5,080 nt of DNA, taken from NCBI GenBank assembly GCA_947177695.1, contig CAMWVO010000177.1, positions 1 to 5,080 of the forward strand, given 5' to 3'. Made by a program: the position numbers and the translations under genes. Below the pieces are notes generated by a model. The model searched no databases. It worked only from the letters and a program-made list of their open reading frames with translations, and was not told where the DNA came from. Below are positions 1-5,080 of the stretch, in pieces (positions within the stretch are counted from its first letter, which is position 1; each line of letters begins with the position of its first letter). Source of the stretch: an uncultured Clostridia bacterium (lineage in GTDB: Bacteria; Bacillota; Clostridia; Oscillospirales; Ruminococcaceae).

Positions 1-82
1 ACACTTTTTTTTAATGTTACGGCGACCACCGATATCTATACGCGTAAGATCGTGGGCAGCGTGAGATGTTTATATTAGACTG
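1..82 (-). other. Illumina/Nextera adapter read-through (non-genomic contig end)
   Basis: Read on the plus strand, this stretch follows the layout of a Nextera library end. T-tract 5-12 fits the poly-T spacer of the flow-cell oligo. Bases 13-41 match the P5 primer at 26 of 29 positions, with an unbroken 15-base match at 18-32. Bases 42-49 (gcgtaaga) sit exactly where the i5 index belongs and equal the index I remember as S517. Bases 50-63 match TCGTCGGCAGCGTC at 12 of 14, and 64-82 match the mosaic end AGATGTGTATAAGAGACAG at 15 of 19. Spacing is exact, with no indels. Nine substitutions (17, 33, 39, 54, 63, 70, 75, 76, 81) look like poor-quality bases; read on the minus strand seven of them are calls of A. 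The simplest account is a minus-strand read that ran through a short insert into the adapter and was assembled untrimmed. Genuine sequence starts at about base 83. Confidence 0.97.
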
Positions 83-866
83 CCTCTATGTAATGAGGAA
101 ACGCCCGCAGGAACTGACGGAACGCCTCGGAAATGGTATCAAAGCTTTCTGGGTGACTGAGGGTCTGCTCCGCAGTTTCGGTATCGTTCAGCGCGCCGAG
201 AATAAGCACGGTAAGGATCGGTCCGATAGAACACATTGCGACCAGACCGAAACTGTCCTCCGCGGAGGTCTTGTCACCGCGGATAGAGGAAAGTCCCAGA
301 CCGAGAGCCATTATAAACGGCACTGTGATAGGTCCCGTGGTAACTCCGCCCGAATCGAACGCCGCAGGTATAAAGCTTGGAGTGATAAGCGGCGAGCAGG
401 CGAAAATGAATATCAGCGCATAAAAAGCTATGAACACTGTCGATATTTTAAATTGCAGGAAAATACGCAGGAAAGCAAGCGTAAGGAAAAGTCCCACGCC
501 GATACCCACCGCCCATACCATGACCTGCGTATCCACGATGGGGGTCTGCTCCGCAAGAACTTTCAGGTCGGGCTCTGCGACGGTCACAAGCACGCCTATC
601 ATAAAGCACACCGGCAGTATTAAAGCGATACTGCGGGACTTGGTAAGCCGCGCTCCCACCTTTTCGCCGATGATTATCATGGACGTATCCGCGCCCAGTG
701 TGAACATTCCTATGCCGACTATGAGAAAGACCGTCCCCACAAAGAACGAAAAGAACATCTCTCCGCTCAAAGGCACGATCGTTACCGACAGCAGAAAAAC
801 CACTGCCGCCACCGGAAGCACCGCTCCCAGCGACTCCTTGATCTTTTCAACAAGGTTCTTTTGCAT
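75..866 (-). CDS. DUF1538 family multi-pass membrane protein, 3' end truncated by adapter
   Basis: This is an integral membrane protein of the DUF1538 family, whose transport or channel role is not established. The apparent 263 residues contain about seven hydrophobic segments, near residues 13-30, 38-58, 79-97, 115-135, 143-160, 177-195 and 206-224. Family hallmarks are TLGAD (57-61), EPDLKVLAEQ (98-107) and the glycine-rich stretch AFDSGGVTTGPITVPF (169-184). The start at 866 is backed by AAAGGAG seven bases upstream. The 3' end is false: the TAA at 75-77 lies in adapter sequence, and only codons down to about base 83 are genomic. With the mosaic end corrected, the stop codon reads TCT and the frame stays open. 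The last residues, FPHYIE, resemble the junction into a second DUF1538 repeat, and many family members have two repeats and about 500 residues, so roughly half the protein is probably missing. Family members are often found near P-II regulator genes; none can be seen here. Family call firm, function unknown. Confidence 0.88.
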   Translation of the reverse strand: MQKNLVEKIKESLGAVLPVAAVVFLLSVTIVPLSGEMFFSFFVGTVFLIVGIGMFTLGADTSMIIIGEKVGARLTKSRSIALILPVCFMIGVLVTVAEPDLKVLAEQTPIVDTQVMVWAVGIGVGLFLTLAFLRIFLQFKISTVFIAFYALIFIFACSPLITPSFIPAAFDSGGVTTGPITVPFIMALGLGLSSIRGDKTSAEDSFGLVAMCSIGPILTVLILGALNDTETAEQTLSHPESFDTISEAFRQFLRAFPHYIEAV

Positions 867-873
867 GAGACAA

Positions 874-880
874 CTCCTTT
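874..880 (-). promoter_or_regulatory. Ribosome-binding site of the DUF1538 gene
   Basis: The minus strand reads AAAGGAG, separated by seven bases (TTGTCTC) from the ATG at 866-864. This is a near-perfect Shine-Dalgarno site and fixes the start of the membrane protein. Confidence 0.8.
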
Positions 881-941
881 CCCGTTATTTTGCCCGCCGC
901 AGATAAAGAAAAATCCGCGCGTCTGCCTGCGGACAACTTTC

Positions 942-971
942 AAAAAGGCAAGCCAATATTTGCTGTTTGCC
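942..971 (-). terminator. Possible weak intrinsic terminator after comFB
   Basis: In the 180-base gap between the ComFB and DUF1538 genes, the minus strand carries GGCA (971-968) paired with TGCC (950-947). An inner AGC/GCT pairing is offset by a small bulge, and five T residues (946-942) follow directly. The stem is short and imperfect, so termination may be partial. If it works, it would end the secA-to-comFB transcript and leave the DUF1538 gene to its own promoter, but no convincing promoter lies between it and that start. A second GC-rich inverted pair (CCGC/GCGG, 932-915) followed by ATTTTT sits just downstream and is weaker still. I recognise no riboswitch aptamer in the gap. Confidence 0.3.
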
Positions 972-1046
972 CGCATATGCAAAGCTTACCCCAAATCCGG
1001 CTTCCCTTATCTGAAATTATAGTCCCCATAACAGCGCACGGCTGTT

Positions 1047-1307
1047 TTATCTGTGAGGTCTGGAGCTTACCGTATTGATCGCTTTTGTTACAGCTACGTC
1101 AATATCTATCGTGTTCTGATATTTGGTAGTGTCAAGTCTGCTGAAAAGCTCTCCCTTATGGGAATTCACATACTTGGGTTTAAGCGTGTTAAGAGCCATC
1201 GCCATCATATCGTCAAGACATTTGTCACATTTGCAGCAGTCCACATCCTGCAGCAAAAATTCAAGACGCTCCCTTACAACACTCTCCATAACATTAACAA
1301 CAGCCAT
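1047..1307 (-). CDS. comFB: ComFB-family late-competence / cyclic-dinucleotide-binding-like protein
   Basis: This is a small cytoplasmic protein of the ComFB family, 86 residues from the chosen start. Visible family features are NVMESVV (5-11), a cysteine cluster CCKCDKC (24-30, Cys 24, 25, 27 and 30) that could bind zinc, ALNTLKPKYV (38-47) followed by HKGE (50-53), and a C-terminal DIDVAVTKAI (68-77). ComFB is named for the Bacillus subtilis comF operon, where its role stayed unclear; recent work on cyanobacterial and other homologues describes the family as receptors for cyclic dinucleotides. No comFA or comFC lies nearby, so a signalling role is at least as likely as a competence role (inference). 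An ATG three codons upstream (1316) would overlap its own ribosome-binding site, whereas the ATG at 1307 has AAAGGA eight bases ahead. The gene lies 39 bases after the epimerase gene and is probably cotranscribed with it. Confidence 0.87.
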   Translation of the reverse strand: MAVVNVMESVVRERLEFLLQDVDCCKCDKCLDDMMAMALNTLKPKYVNSHKGELFSRLDTTKYQNTIDIDVAVTKAINTVSSRPHR

Positions 1308-1315
1308 TGCAAACA

Positions 1316-1321
1316 TCCTTT
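1316..1321 (-). promoter_or_regulatory. Ribosome-binding site that decides the comFB start
   Basis: The minus strand reads AAAGGA, then eight bases, then the ATG at 1307-1305. The alternative ATG at 1316-1314 begins on the last base of this motif and so has no usable spacing. This favours the shorter 86-residue protein over the 89-residue reading. Confidence 0.7.
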
Positions 1322-1346
1322 CTATACCGTCAGAAGCCTGCGGATA

Positions 1347-2522
1347 TCAGACCGCGGCGCTTCTGGTGATAGCTTCAATGCACATTCTTCCGTTATGATA
1401 CGGACATTTCCACGGGTTTACCATATTGACCGTCCGCATGGGTTCGCCGTTATAATCGACCTCTCCCCACCATTCGGAACCGTCTCTCTTGTCGGTCTGC
1501 TTTGTCTCGATCCATTCAAAAACCGTATCGGCAGCGTCCAGGAACTTTTTGTCCCCGCTCTGCTGAAACGCGTTAATAAATCCCACAACGCTTTCAGCCT
1601 GAACCCACCAAACGCGCTTTTTGTCGATCTTGTCGTTTTCCCTCTCGTTGTTGACCGCGCCGTTTTCAAAAGCGATACTATAGATATTTTCGGCAATACG
1701 AAGGTTGATGAACCTCCATTTCGCCATAAAACGTCTTTCGCCGATGACCTTGCAGGCTCTGTCGATAAGCCATGAAGCCTCAATATCGTGACCGTATGAG
1801 TGGATATCCCCTATCTCGTTAAGCTCGCGGTCGAAGAACACCCGCAGGCAGTTTTTATCGCTGTTGAATATTTTTTCCTCGGTGATCCGAAGCAGGAACA
1901 GCAGACATTCCTCAATGTGAGCGCTTTCGCTGCTGTCGCAGGCTTCCAGAAGCACTGTATAGGCTTCGATAAGGTGCAGTACTGTATTCATAGTCTTGTC
2001 AGCCATCAAGCCGTTTTCCGAAAGAGCATCGTTGGGAATGACTTTCCAGTCCGCCGACATAGCTTCAAGGTACGCGATATCGTCCCTGCACTTGTCCTCA
2101 ACCGTGTGGAAAAGCTCCAGCGCAAGGTCAAGAGCGGTTCTGTCCCCCGAAGCAAGGAAGTAGGTGGAAAGCGCATAGATCGCAAACGCCTGATTGTAGG
2201 TATGCTTCATTGTGTCGGAGGGCTTGCCGTCGTAGGTCATCATCCACCAGACGCCGCCGTTCTCGGTATCCACGCACTTTTTCAGAAACTCATAGGCGTG
2301 CTTAGCGTTGTCCAGCAGGTAATCCTCTTTCAGCACCCTGTAGCATGAGGAATAAAACCACAGTATCCGCGACGTGAGTATCACGCCCTTGTCGGCGGTC
2401 TTATCCACTTGCAGATCGTTGTCCATAAAGCCGTAGAACCCGCCGTTTTCGTCGTCCCGAAGCTTGTTCCAGAAAGGTATTATCCGCTCCGTAAGTTCTT
2501 TTCTGCATTTGTCAGCCAGCAT
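1347..2522 (-). CDS. Cellobiose 2-epimerase-like enzyme (AGE superfamily)
   Basis: This enzyme of the N-acylglucosamine 2-epimerase superfamily is expected to fold as an (alpha/alpha)6 barrel and to act in the cytoplasm; no signal peptide is present. Its 391 residues are close in length and, from memory, in sequence to Ruminococcus albus cellobiose 2-epimerase (EC 5.1.3.11), which converts cellobiose to 4-O-beta-glucosyl-mannose in beta-mannan and cello-oligosaccharide use. Active-site residues known in that enzyme have counterparts here at a constant offset of two after the N terminus: Arg52, His245 and Glu248 in SYGHDIEASW (242-251), Glu310 in RVWWVQAE (303-310), and His376 in PWKCPYHNGRM (370-380). 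Other conserved blocks are ADKGVILTSRILWFYS (43-58) and DTMKHTYNQAFAIYAL (103-118). AAGGAAG seven bases upstream supports the start. It lies 25 bases after the DUF1015 gene; the mannan-pathway phosphorylase often paired with it is not in the window. The substrate is inferred; the superfamily is certain. Confidence 0.9.
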   Translation of the reverse strand: MLADKCRKELTERIIPFWNKLRDDENGGFYGFMDNDLQVDKTADKGVILTSRILWFYSSCYRVLKEDYLLDNAKHAYEFLKKCVDTENGGVWWMMTYDGKPSDTMKHTYNQAFAIYALSTYFLASGDRTALDLALELFHTVEDKCRDDIAYLEAMSADWKVIPNDALSENGLMADKTMNTVLHLIEAYTVLLEACDSSESAHIEECLLFLLRITEEKIFNSDKNCLRVFFDRELNEIGDIHSYGHDIEASWLIDRACKVIGERRFMAKWRFINLRIAENIYSIAFENGAVNNERENDKIDKKRVWWVQAESVVGFINAFQQSGDKKFLDAADTVFEWIETKQTDKRDGSEWWGEVDYNGEPMRTVNMVNPWKCPYHNGRMCIEAITRSAAV

Positions 2523-2547
2523 ACAAAATCTTCCTTTTTAGATATAT

Positions 2548-3834
2548 TTATCTTTCGCCGAACTTATTCATGACAAGTCCCGTTATAAGCTTGGGGTAGA
2601 AATACGTGGATTTCTGGGGCATCTTTTCCGAAGCCGCGGCAACGTCCCGTATCTCGGAAACCTTTGTGGGATTCAGGATAAAGGAACAGTCCGCATCGCC
2701 CATATCCACCGCCTGGAGAGCCTCCTGGCGGGAACGGGTATAGCTGAGATTTTTCTGATTCGCCATGTTTTCCTTGTCGATACCGAAAATTCTTTCAAGC
2801 ACAAGGCTGTGCAGCACCGTCACGTCCAGACCGCAGTAAGCGTCCGACATATCGGGAAGCAGTCTCCTGACGGCGTTCTCGTCCTTTAAGGTCATCACAT
2901 AGCACTTGCCCGCGCCAACGTACATGGCAAAGGCTTTTTTGCCGTCATCGTAAGCCTTATTGAGAGCCGCCTGCATACGTCCCTCGTCGGGAGCTTCGGC
3001 GATAACGAAATAATTTTTGCACTCGCCGAGAATTTTTTCAGCGTCAAATTCGCTGAGGCTGTGTACTATTCTATGTGTGGGAAAAACCACCAGTCCGGGA
3101 TTTTCCATGTTTACCAGCATCATCATAATGTAGCCGCTTTGATCGCCGGGAACGGCTTTTCCGTTGGCGCAAAGGCTCTTGTGAAAATTCAGAGCCGTCT
3201 CGTAGCGGTGATGACCGTCGGCAATATAAAGCTTCTTGTCGGCAAACGCCGCCGTAAGCTTTGAAATTATCTCACTGTCGGAAATCTTCCACATTCTGTG
3301 GACAGTGCCGTCCCCGTCGGTGACCTCCATATCGGGAGCGCCCGCGGAGCAGCCGTCTACCATGCTGTAGACCGATTTATCCTCGTCCATGTAGAGGGAA
3401 TATATCTGGCTGAAATTGCAGAAAGTCTCGCTCATAAGGTCAAATCTGTCCTGCTTAGCCTTTGAGAGGGTCTCCTCGTGTGGCAGAACTATCCCCTCGG
3501 AAAAATCCGTAAGCTTCACAAGGGACACAAACCCTTTCAGCGAACGCCTTGCGCCGTTTGCTGTGAACTGCATTTCGTATACGTAGAGACTGTCCTCGCC
3601 GTCGCAGGCAAGGATATCCTTTTCAAGCCACCCGCCAAGGGTGTCTCCCGCCCGGCTGTAGCGTTCATCGCCGCCCTTGGGCAGCTCCAGACGGATTATA
3701 TTGTAAGGGTTTTTGGCGATATAGTCCTCCCGCTGAGCGTCGGAAATAATATCATATGGCGGACACACAAGCGTGTTCAGCTCCCCGCCGTTTCGGGTAT
3801 AGCGCATACCCTTGAAAGCTTTAAGTTCAGCCAT
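2548..3834 (-). CDS. DUF1015 family protein (COG4198), ParB/SerK-like fold suspected
   Basis: This 428-residue soluble protein belongs to the DUF1015 family, found widely in anaerobic bacteria and without a settled function. Family blocks in order are FKGMRY (7-12), LVCPPYDII (22-30), NIIRLELPKG (45-54), VLPHEETL (116-123), LYIADGHHRYETAL (202-215), FPTHR (251-255), LDVTVLH (336-342) and EKMPQKSTYFYPK (403-415). The DGHHR motif recalls the nucleotide-binding motif of ParB/sulfiredoxin-fold proteins, including the free-serine kinases SerK and SbnI, and DUF1015 genes in clostridia often neighbour serA and serC. A role in serine or phosphoserine metabolism is therefore possible but is only inference, and no serine genes are in this window. 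GGAG seven bases upstream supports the start at 3834. Only 20 bases separate it from the secA stop, so the two are likely cotranscribed. The gene looks intact, with both family ends present. Confidence 0.9.
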   Translation of the reverse strand: MAELKAFKGMRYTRNGGELNTLVCPPYDIISDAQREDYIAKNPYNIIRLELPKGGDERYSRAGDTLGGWLEKDILACDGEDSLYVYEMQFTANGARRSLKGFVSLVKLTDFSEGIVLPHEETLSKAKQDRFDLMSETFCNFSQIYSLYMDEDKSVYSMVDGCSAGAPDMEVTDGDGTVHRMWKISDSEIISKLTAAFADKKLYIADGHHRYETALNFHKSLCANGKAVPGDQSGYIMMMLVNMENPGLVVFPTHRIVHSLSEFDAEKILGECKNYFVIAEAPDEGRMQAALNKAYDDGKKAFAMYVGAGKCYVMTLKDENAVRRLLPDMSDAYCGLDVTVLHSLVLERIFGIDKENMANQKNLSYTRSRQEALQAVDMGDADCSFILNPTKVSEIRDVAAASEKMPQKSTYFYPKLITGLVMNKFGER

Positions 3835-3854
3835 CTTCGGACTCCATTTCTCAG

Positions 3855-5080
3855 TTACTTAAGATCCATTCCGCAGCATTTCTTATACTTTTTGCCGCTT
3901 CCGCAGGGACAGGGATCGTTTCTGCCCACCTTGCCCTTTACTCTTCTGGGGGTGCTTGCTACAGTTCCGTCTCCGCCCGTGTCCTCAGGCTTCATTACTC
4001 TCTCACGCTCGGGAGCCTGCTCGTTTGGCTTCAGCTGGATAGTAAACAGCAGACGGATAGTTTCCTCGCGGATAGACTCTACCATAGCGTCGAACATCTC
4101 GAAGCCCTCGAAGCGGTACTCTACAACAGGGTTTTTCTGACCGTAAGAACGCAGACCGATACCGCGCTTCAGCTCCTCCATATCGTCGATGTGAGCCATC
4201 CACTTGATATCGACTATCTTCAGCAGGATAACGCGCTCCAGTTCTCTGAGGACCTCCGAGCCGATCTTTTCCTCTTTCTGCTTGTAGAAGTCCATAGCCC
4301 TGCCCACAAGCTTATCAACAATGTCCTGTTTGGAAACATTTTCAAGTTCCTCGGTGGTATAGCGGAAATCCTCGTTGACCGTGAACAGACCCATAAATCT
4401 GTCCCGCAGACCCGCAAGGTTCCAGTCGTCCTTGATACCGTCGTCCATAAGGTACTGGTCAACTGTCTCGGAGATCATATCCTGTATCATTTTAAGGATA
4501 TACTCGTGAATGTCCTCGCCGTCAAGCACCTTGGCTCTCTGGCTGTAGATGATCTGTCTCTGGGCGGACATAACGTCGTCGTAGTTGAGGACGTTTTTAC
4601 GTATAGCAAAGTTCCTGCCCTCTACCTTTTTCTGGGAGGACTCGATTACCTTTGTCAGCATTTTGGCTTCGATGGGCATATCCTCCTCGACCTTGAGGAT
4701 CTCCATCATGCCCGTGATCCTGTCGCCGCCGAAAAGTCTCATAAGGTCGTCCTCAAGGGACAGGAAGAAACGGCTTTCGCCCACGTCCCCCTGACGTCCG
4801 GAACGTCCGCGGAGCTGGTTGTCGATACGGCGGGACTCGTGCCTTTCCGTACCGAGAATGAACAGACCGCCCGCATCTCTTACCTTTTCAGCCTTTTCCT
4901 TGACCTCGGCGTTGTATTTATCGTAAAGCTCGCGGTATACTTTTCTTGCGTTCAGTATCTCCTCGTCGTCGGTCTCGGCGTAGCTTACTGCTTCGTTGAT
5001 GAGATCGTCCTCCATGCCCTGCTTTTTCATTTCGGCTTTCGCCATAAATTCGGCGTTACCGCCGAGAATGATGTCGGTAC
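3855..5080 (-). CDS. secA: Preprotein translocase ATPase SecA, C-terminal part
   Basis: SecA is the ATPase that drives unfolded preproteins through the SecYEG channel. The reading frame continues past the right window edge, and its first complete codons read TDIILGGNAEF (5078-5046), the SecA-typical stretch after motif V, so the ATG at 5045 is internal and not a start. About 408 residues of a protein usually 800-900 long are visible. Numbered from that internal Met, they show helicase motif VI QLRGRSGRQGD (77-87), the scaffold and wing domain (SLEDDLMRLFG, 96-106; NVLNYDDVMSAQRQIIY, 151-167), the conserved WMAHIDDMEELKRGIGLRSY (282-301), and a charged flexible linker. The C terminus is the zinc-binding motif CPCGSGKKYKKCC (379-391; Cys 379, 381, 390, 391), which contacts SecB or lipids and ribosomes in other species. 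The tail is complete, ending in TAA at 3857-3855. It is probably the first visible gene of the operon; its promoter lies outside the window. Confidence 0.98.
   Translation of the reverse strand, partial: TDIILGGNAEFMAKAEMKKQGMEDDLINEAVSYAETDDEEILNARKVYRELYDKYNAEVKEKAEKVRDAGGLFILGTERHESRRIDNQLRGRSGRQGDVGESRFFLSLEDDLMRLFGGDRITGMMEILKVEEDMPIEAKMLTKVIESSQKKVEGRNFAIRKNVLNYDDVMSAQRQIIYSQRAKVLDGEDIHEYILKMIQDMISETVDQYLMDDGIKDDWNLAGLRDRFMGLFTVNEDFRYTTEELENVSKQDIVDKLVGRAMDFYKQKEEKIGSEVLRELERVILLKIVDIKWMAHIDDMEELKRGIGLRSYGQKNPVVEYRFEGFEMFDAMVESIREETIRLLFTIQLKPNEQAPERERVMKPEDTGGDGTVASTPRRVKGKVGRNDPCPCGSGKKYKKCCGMDLK
3873..3911 (-). other. SecA C-terminal zinc-binding motif (CxCx8CC)
   Basis: These codons encode the four metal-binding cysteines of the SecA tail (CPC, eight residues, CC) in the standard arrangement. 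Its presence shows that this SecA keeps the full C-terminal tail, which some bacteria have lost. Confidence 0.93.

Noticed and set aside
5..12. T-tract at the left end as a terminator or promoter element
   Set aside because: It directly abuts the P5 primer sequence and is explained by the flow-cell oligo spacer or end-of-read base calls.
66..623. Plus-strand open frame of 185 codons opposite the DUF1538 gene
   Set aside because: Its start codon lies in the adapter, its product is low-complexity and rich in Arg, Lys and His, and it is antisense to a gene with clear family motifs.
1016..1021. Perfect TATAAT on the minus strand upstream of the DUF1538 gene
   Set aside because: No -35-like hexamer lies 16-18 bases upstream and there is no extended -10 TG. 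It also precedes the terminator-like hairpin, so a chance match is likely.
1030..1046. Six-base inverted repeat aacagc/gctgtt right after the comFB stop
   Set aside because: On the minus strand the stem is followed by ATGGGG, not a T-tract; the T-run is on the plus side, where no gene ends.
1053..1775. Plus-strand open frame of 240 codons across comFB and the epimerase gene
   Set aside because: It is antisense to two well-supported genes, shows no recognisable domain, and has no good ribosome-binding site.
3478..4140. Plus-strand open frame of 220 codons spanning the DUF1015/secA junction
   Set aside because: It is a shadow of strongly conserved coding sequence on the other strand and resembles no family.

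Overview
The window looks like the left end of a draft assembly contig from a Gram-positive anaerobe close to Ruminococcus (Bacillota, Oscillospirales). The main clue is the epimerase gene: from memory its protein resembles the cellobiose 2-epimerase of Ruminococcus albus along nearly its whole length. Purine-rich ribosome-binding sites of AGGAG type, moderate GC content and tightly packed genes agree with this. The genus call is inferred, not tested by a search.

Every credible gene lies on the minus strand, so transcription runs from right to left. From the right edge the order is: the C-terminal third of secA (open at the window edge), a DUF1015 protein, a cellobiose 2-epimerase-like enzyme, a small ComFB-family protein, a 180-base gap, and a DUF1538 multi-pass membrane protein. 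The first four genes are separated by only 20 to 39 bases with no terminator visible between them, so they probably share one transcript. Their roles (protein export, an uncharacterised ParB-like protein, sugar epimerisation, possible nucleotide signalling) do not form one obvious pathway. The gap before the DUF1538 gene holds a weak terminator-like hairpin, so that gene may be a separate unit.

The most important observation concerns bases 1-82, which are not genomic. They match, with nine substitutions, an Illumina flow-cell P5 primer, an eight-base i5 index, the Nextera read-1 adapter and the 19-base Tn5 mosaic end, preceded by a T-tract like the flow-cell oligo spacer. The stop codon that appears to end the DUF1538 gene lies inside this adapter and is created by two miscalled bases. 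The gene is therefore cut off by the contig end and probably continues into a second DUF1538 repeat.

I see no mobile element, CRISPR array, tRNA or rRNA, and no convincing undescribed system. The points worth following are the adapter artefact and its false stop, the ComFB start correction, the unusual gene neighbourhood and the DUF1015 protein.
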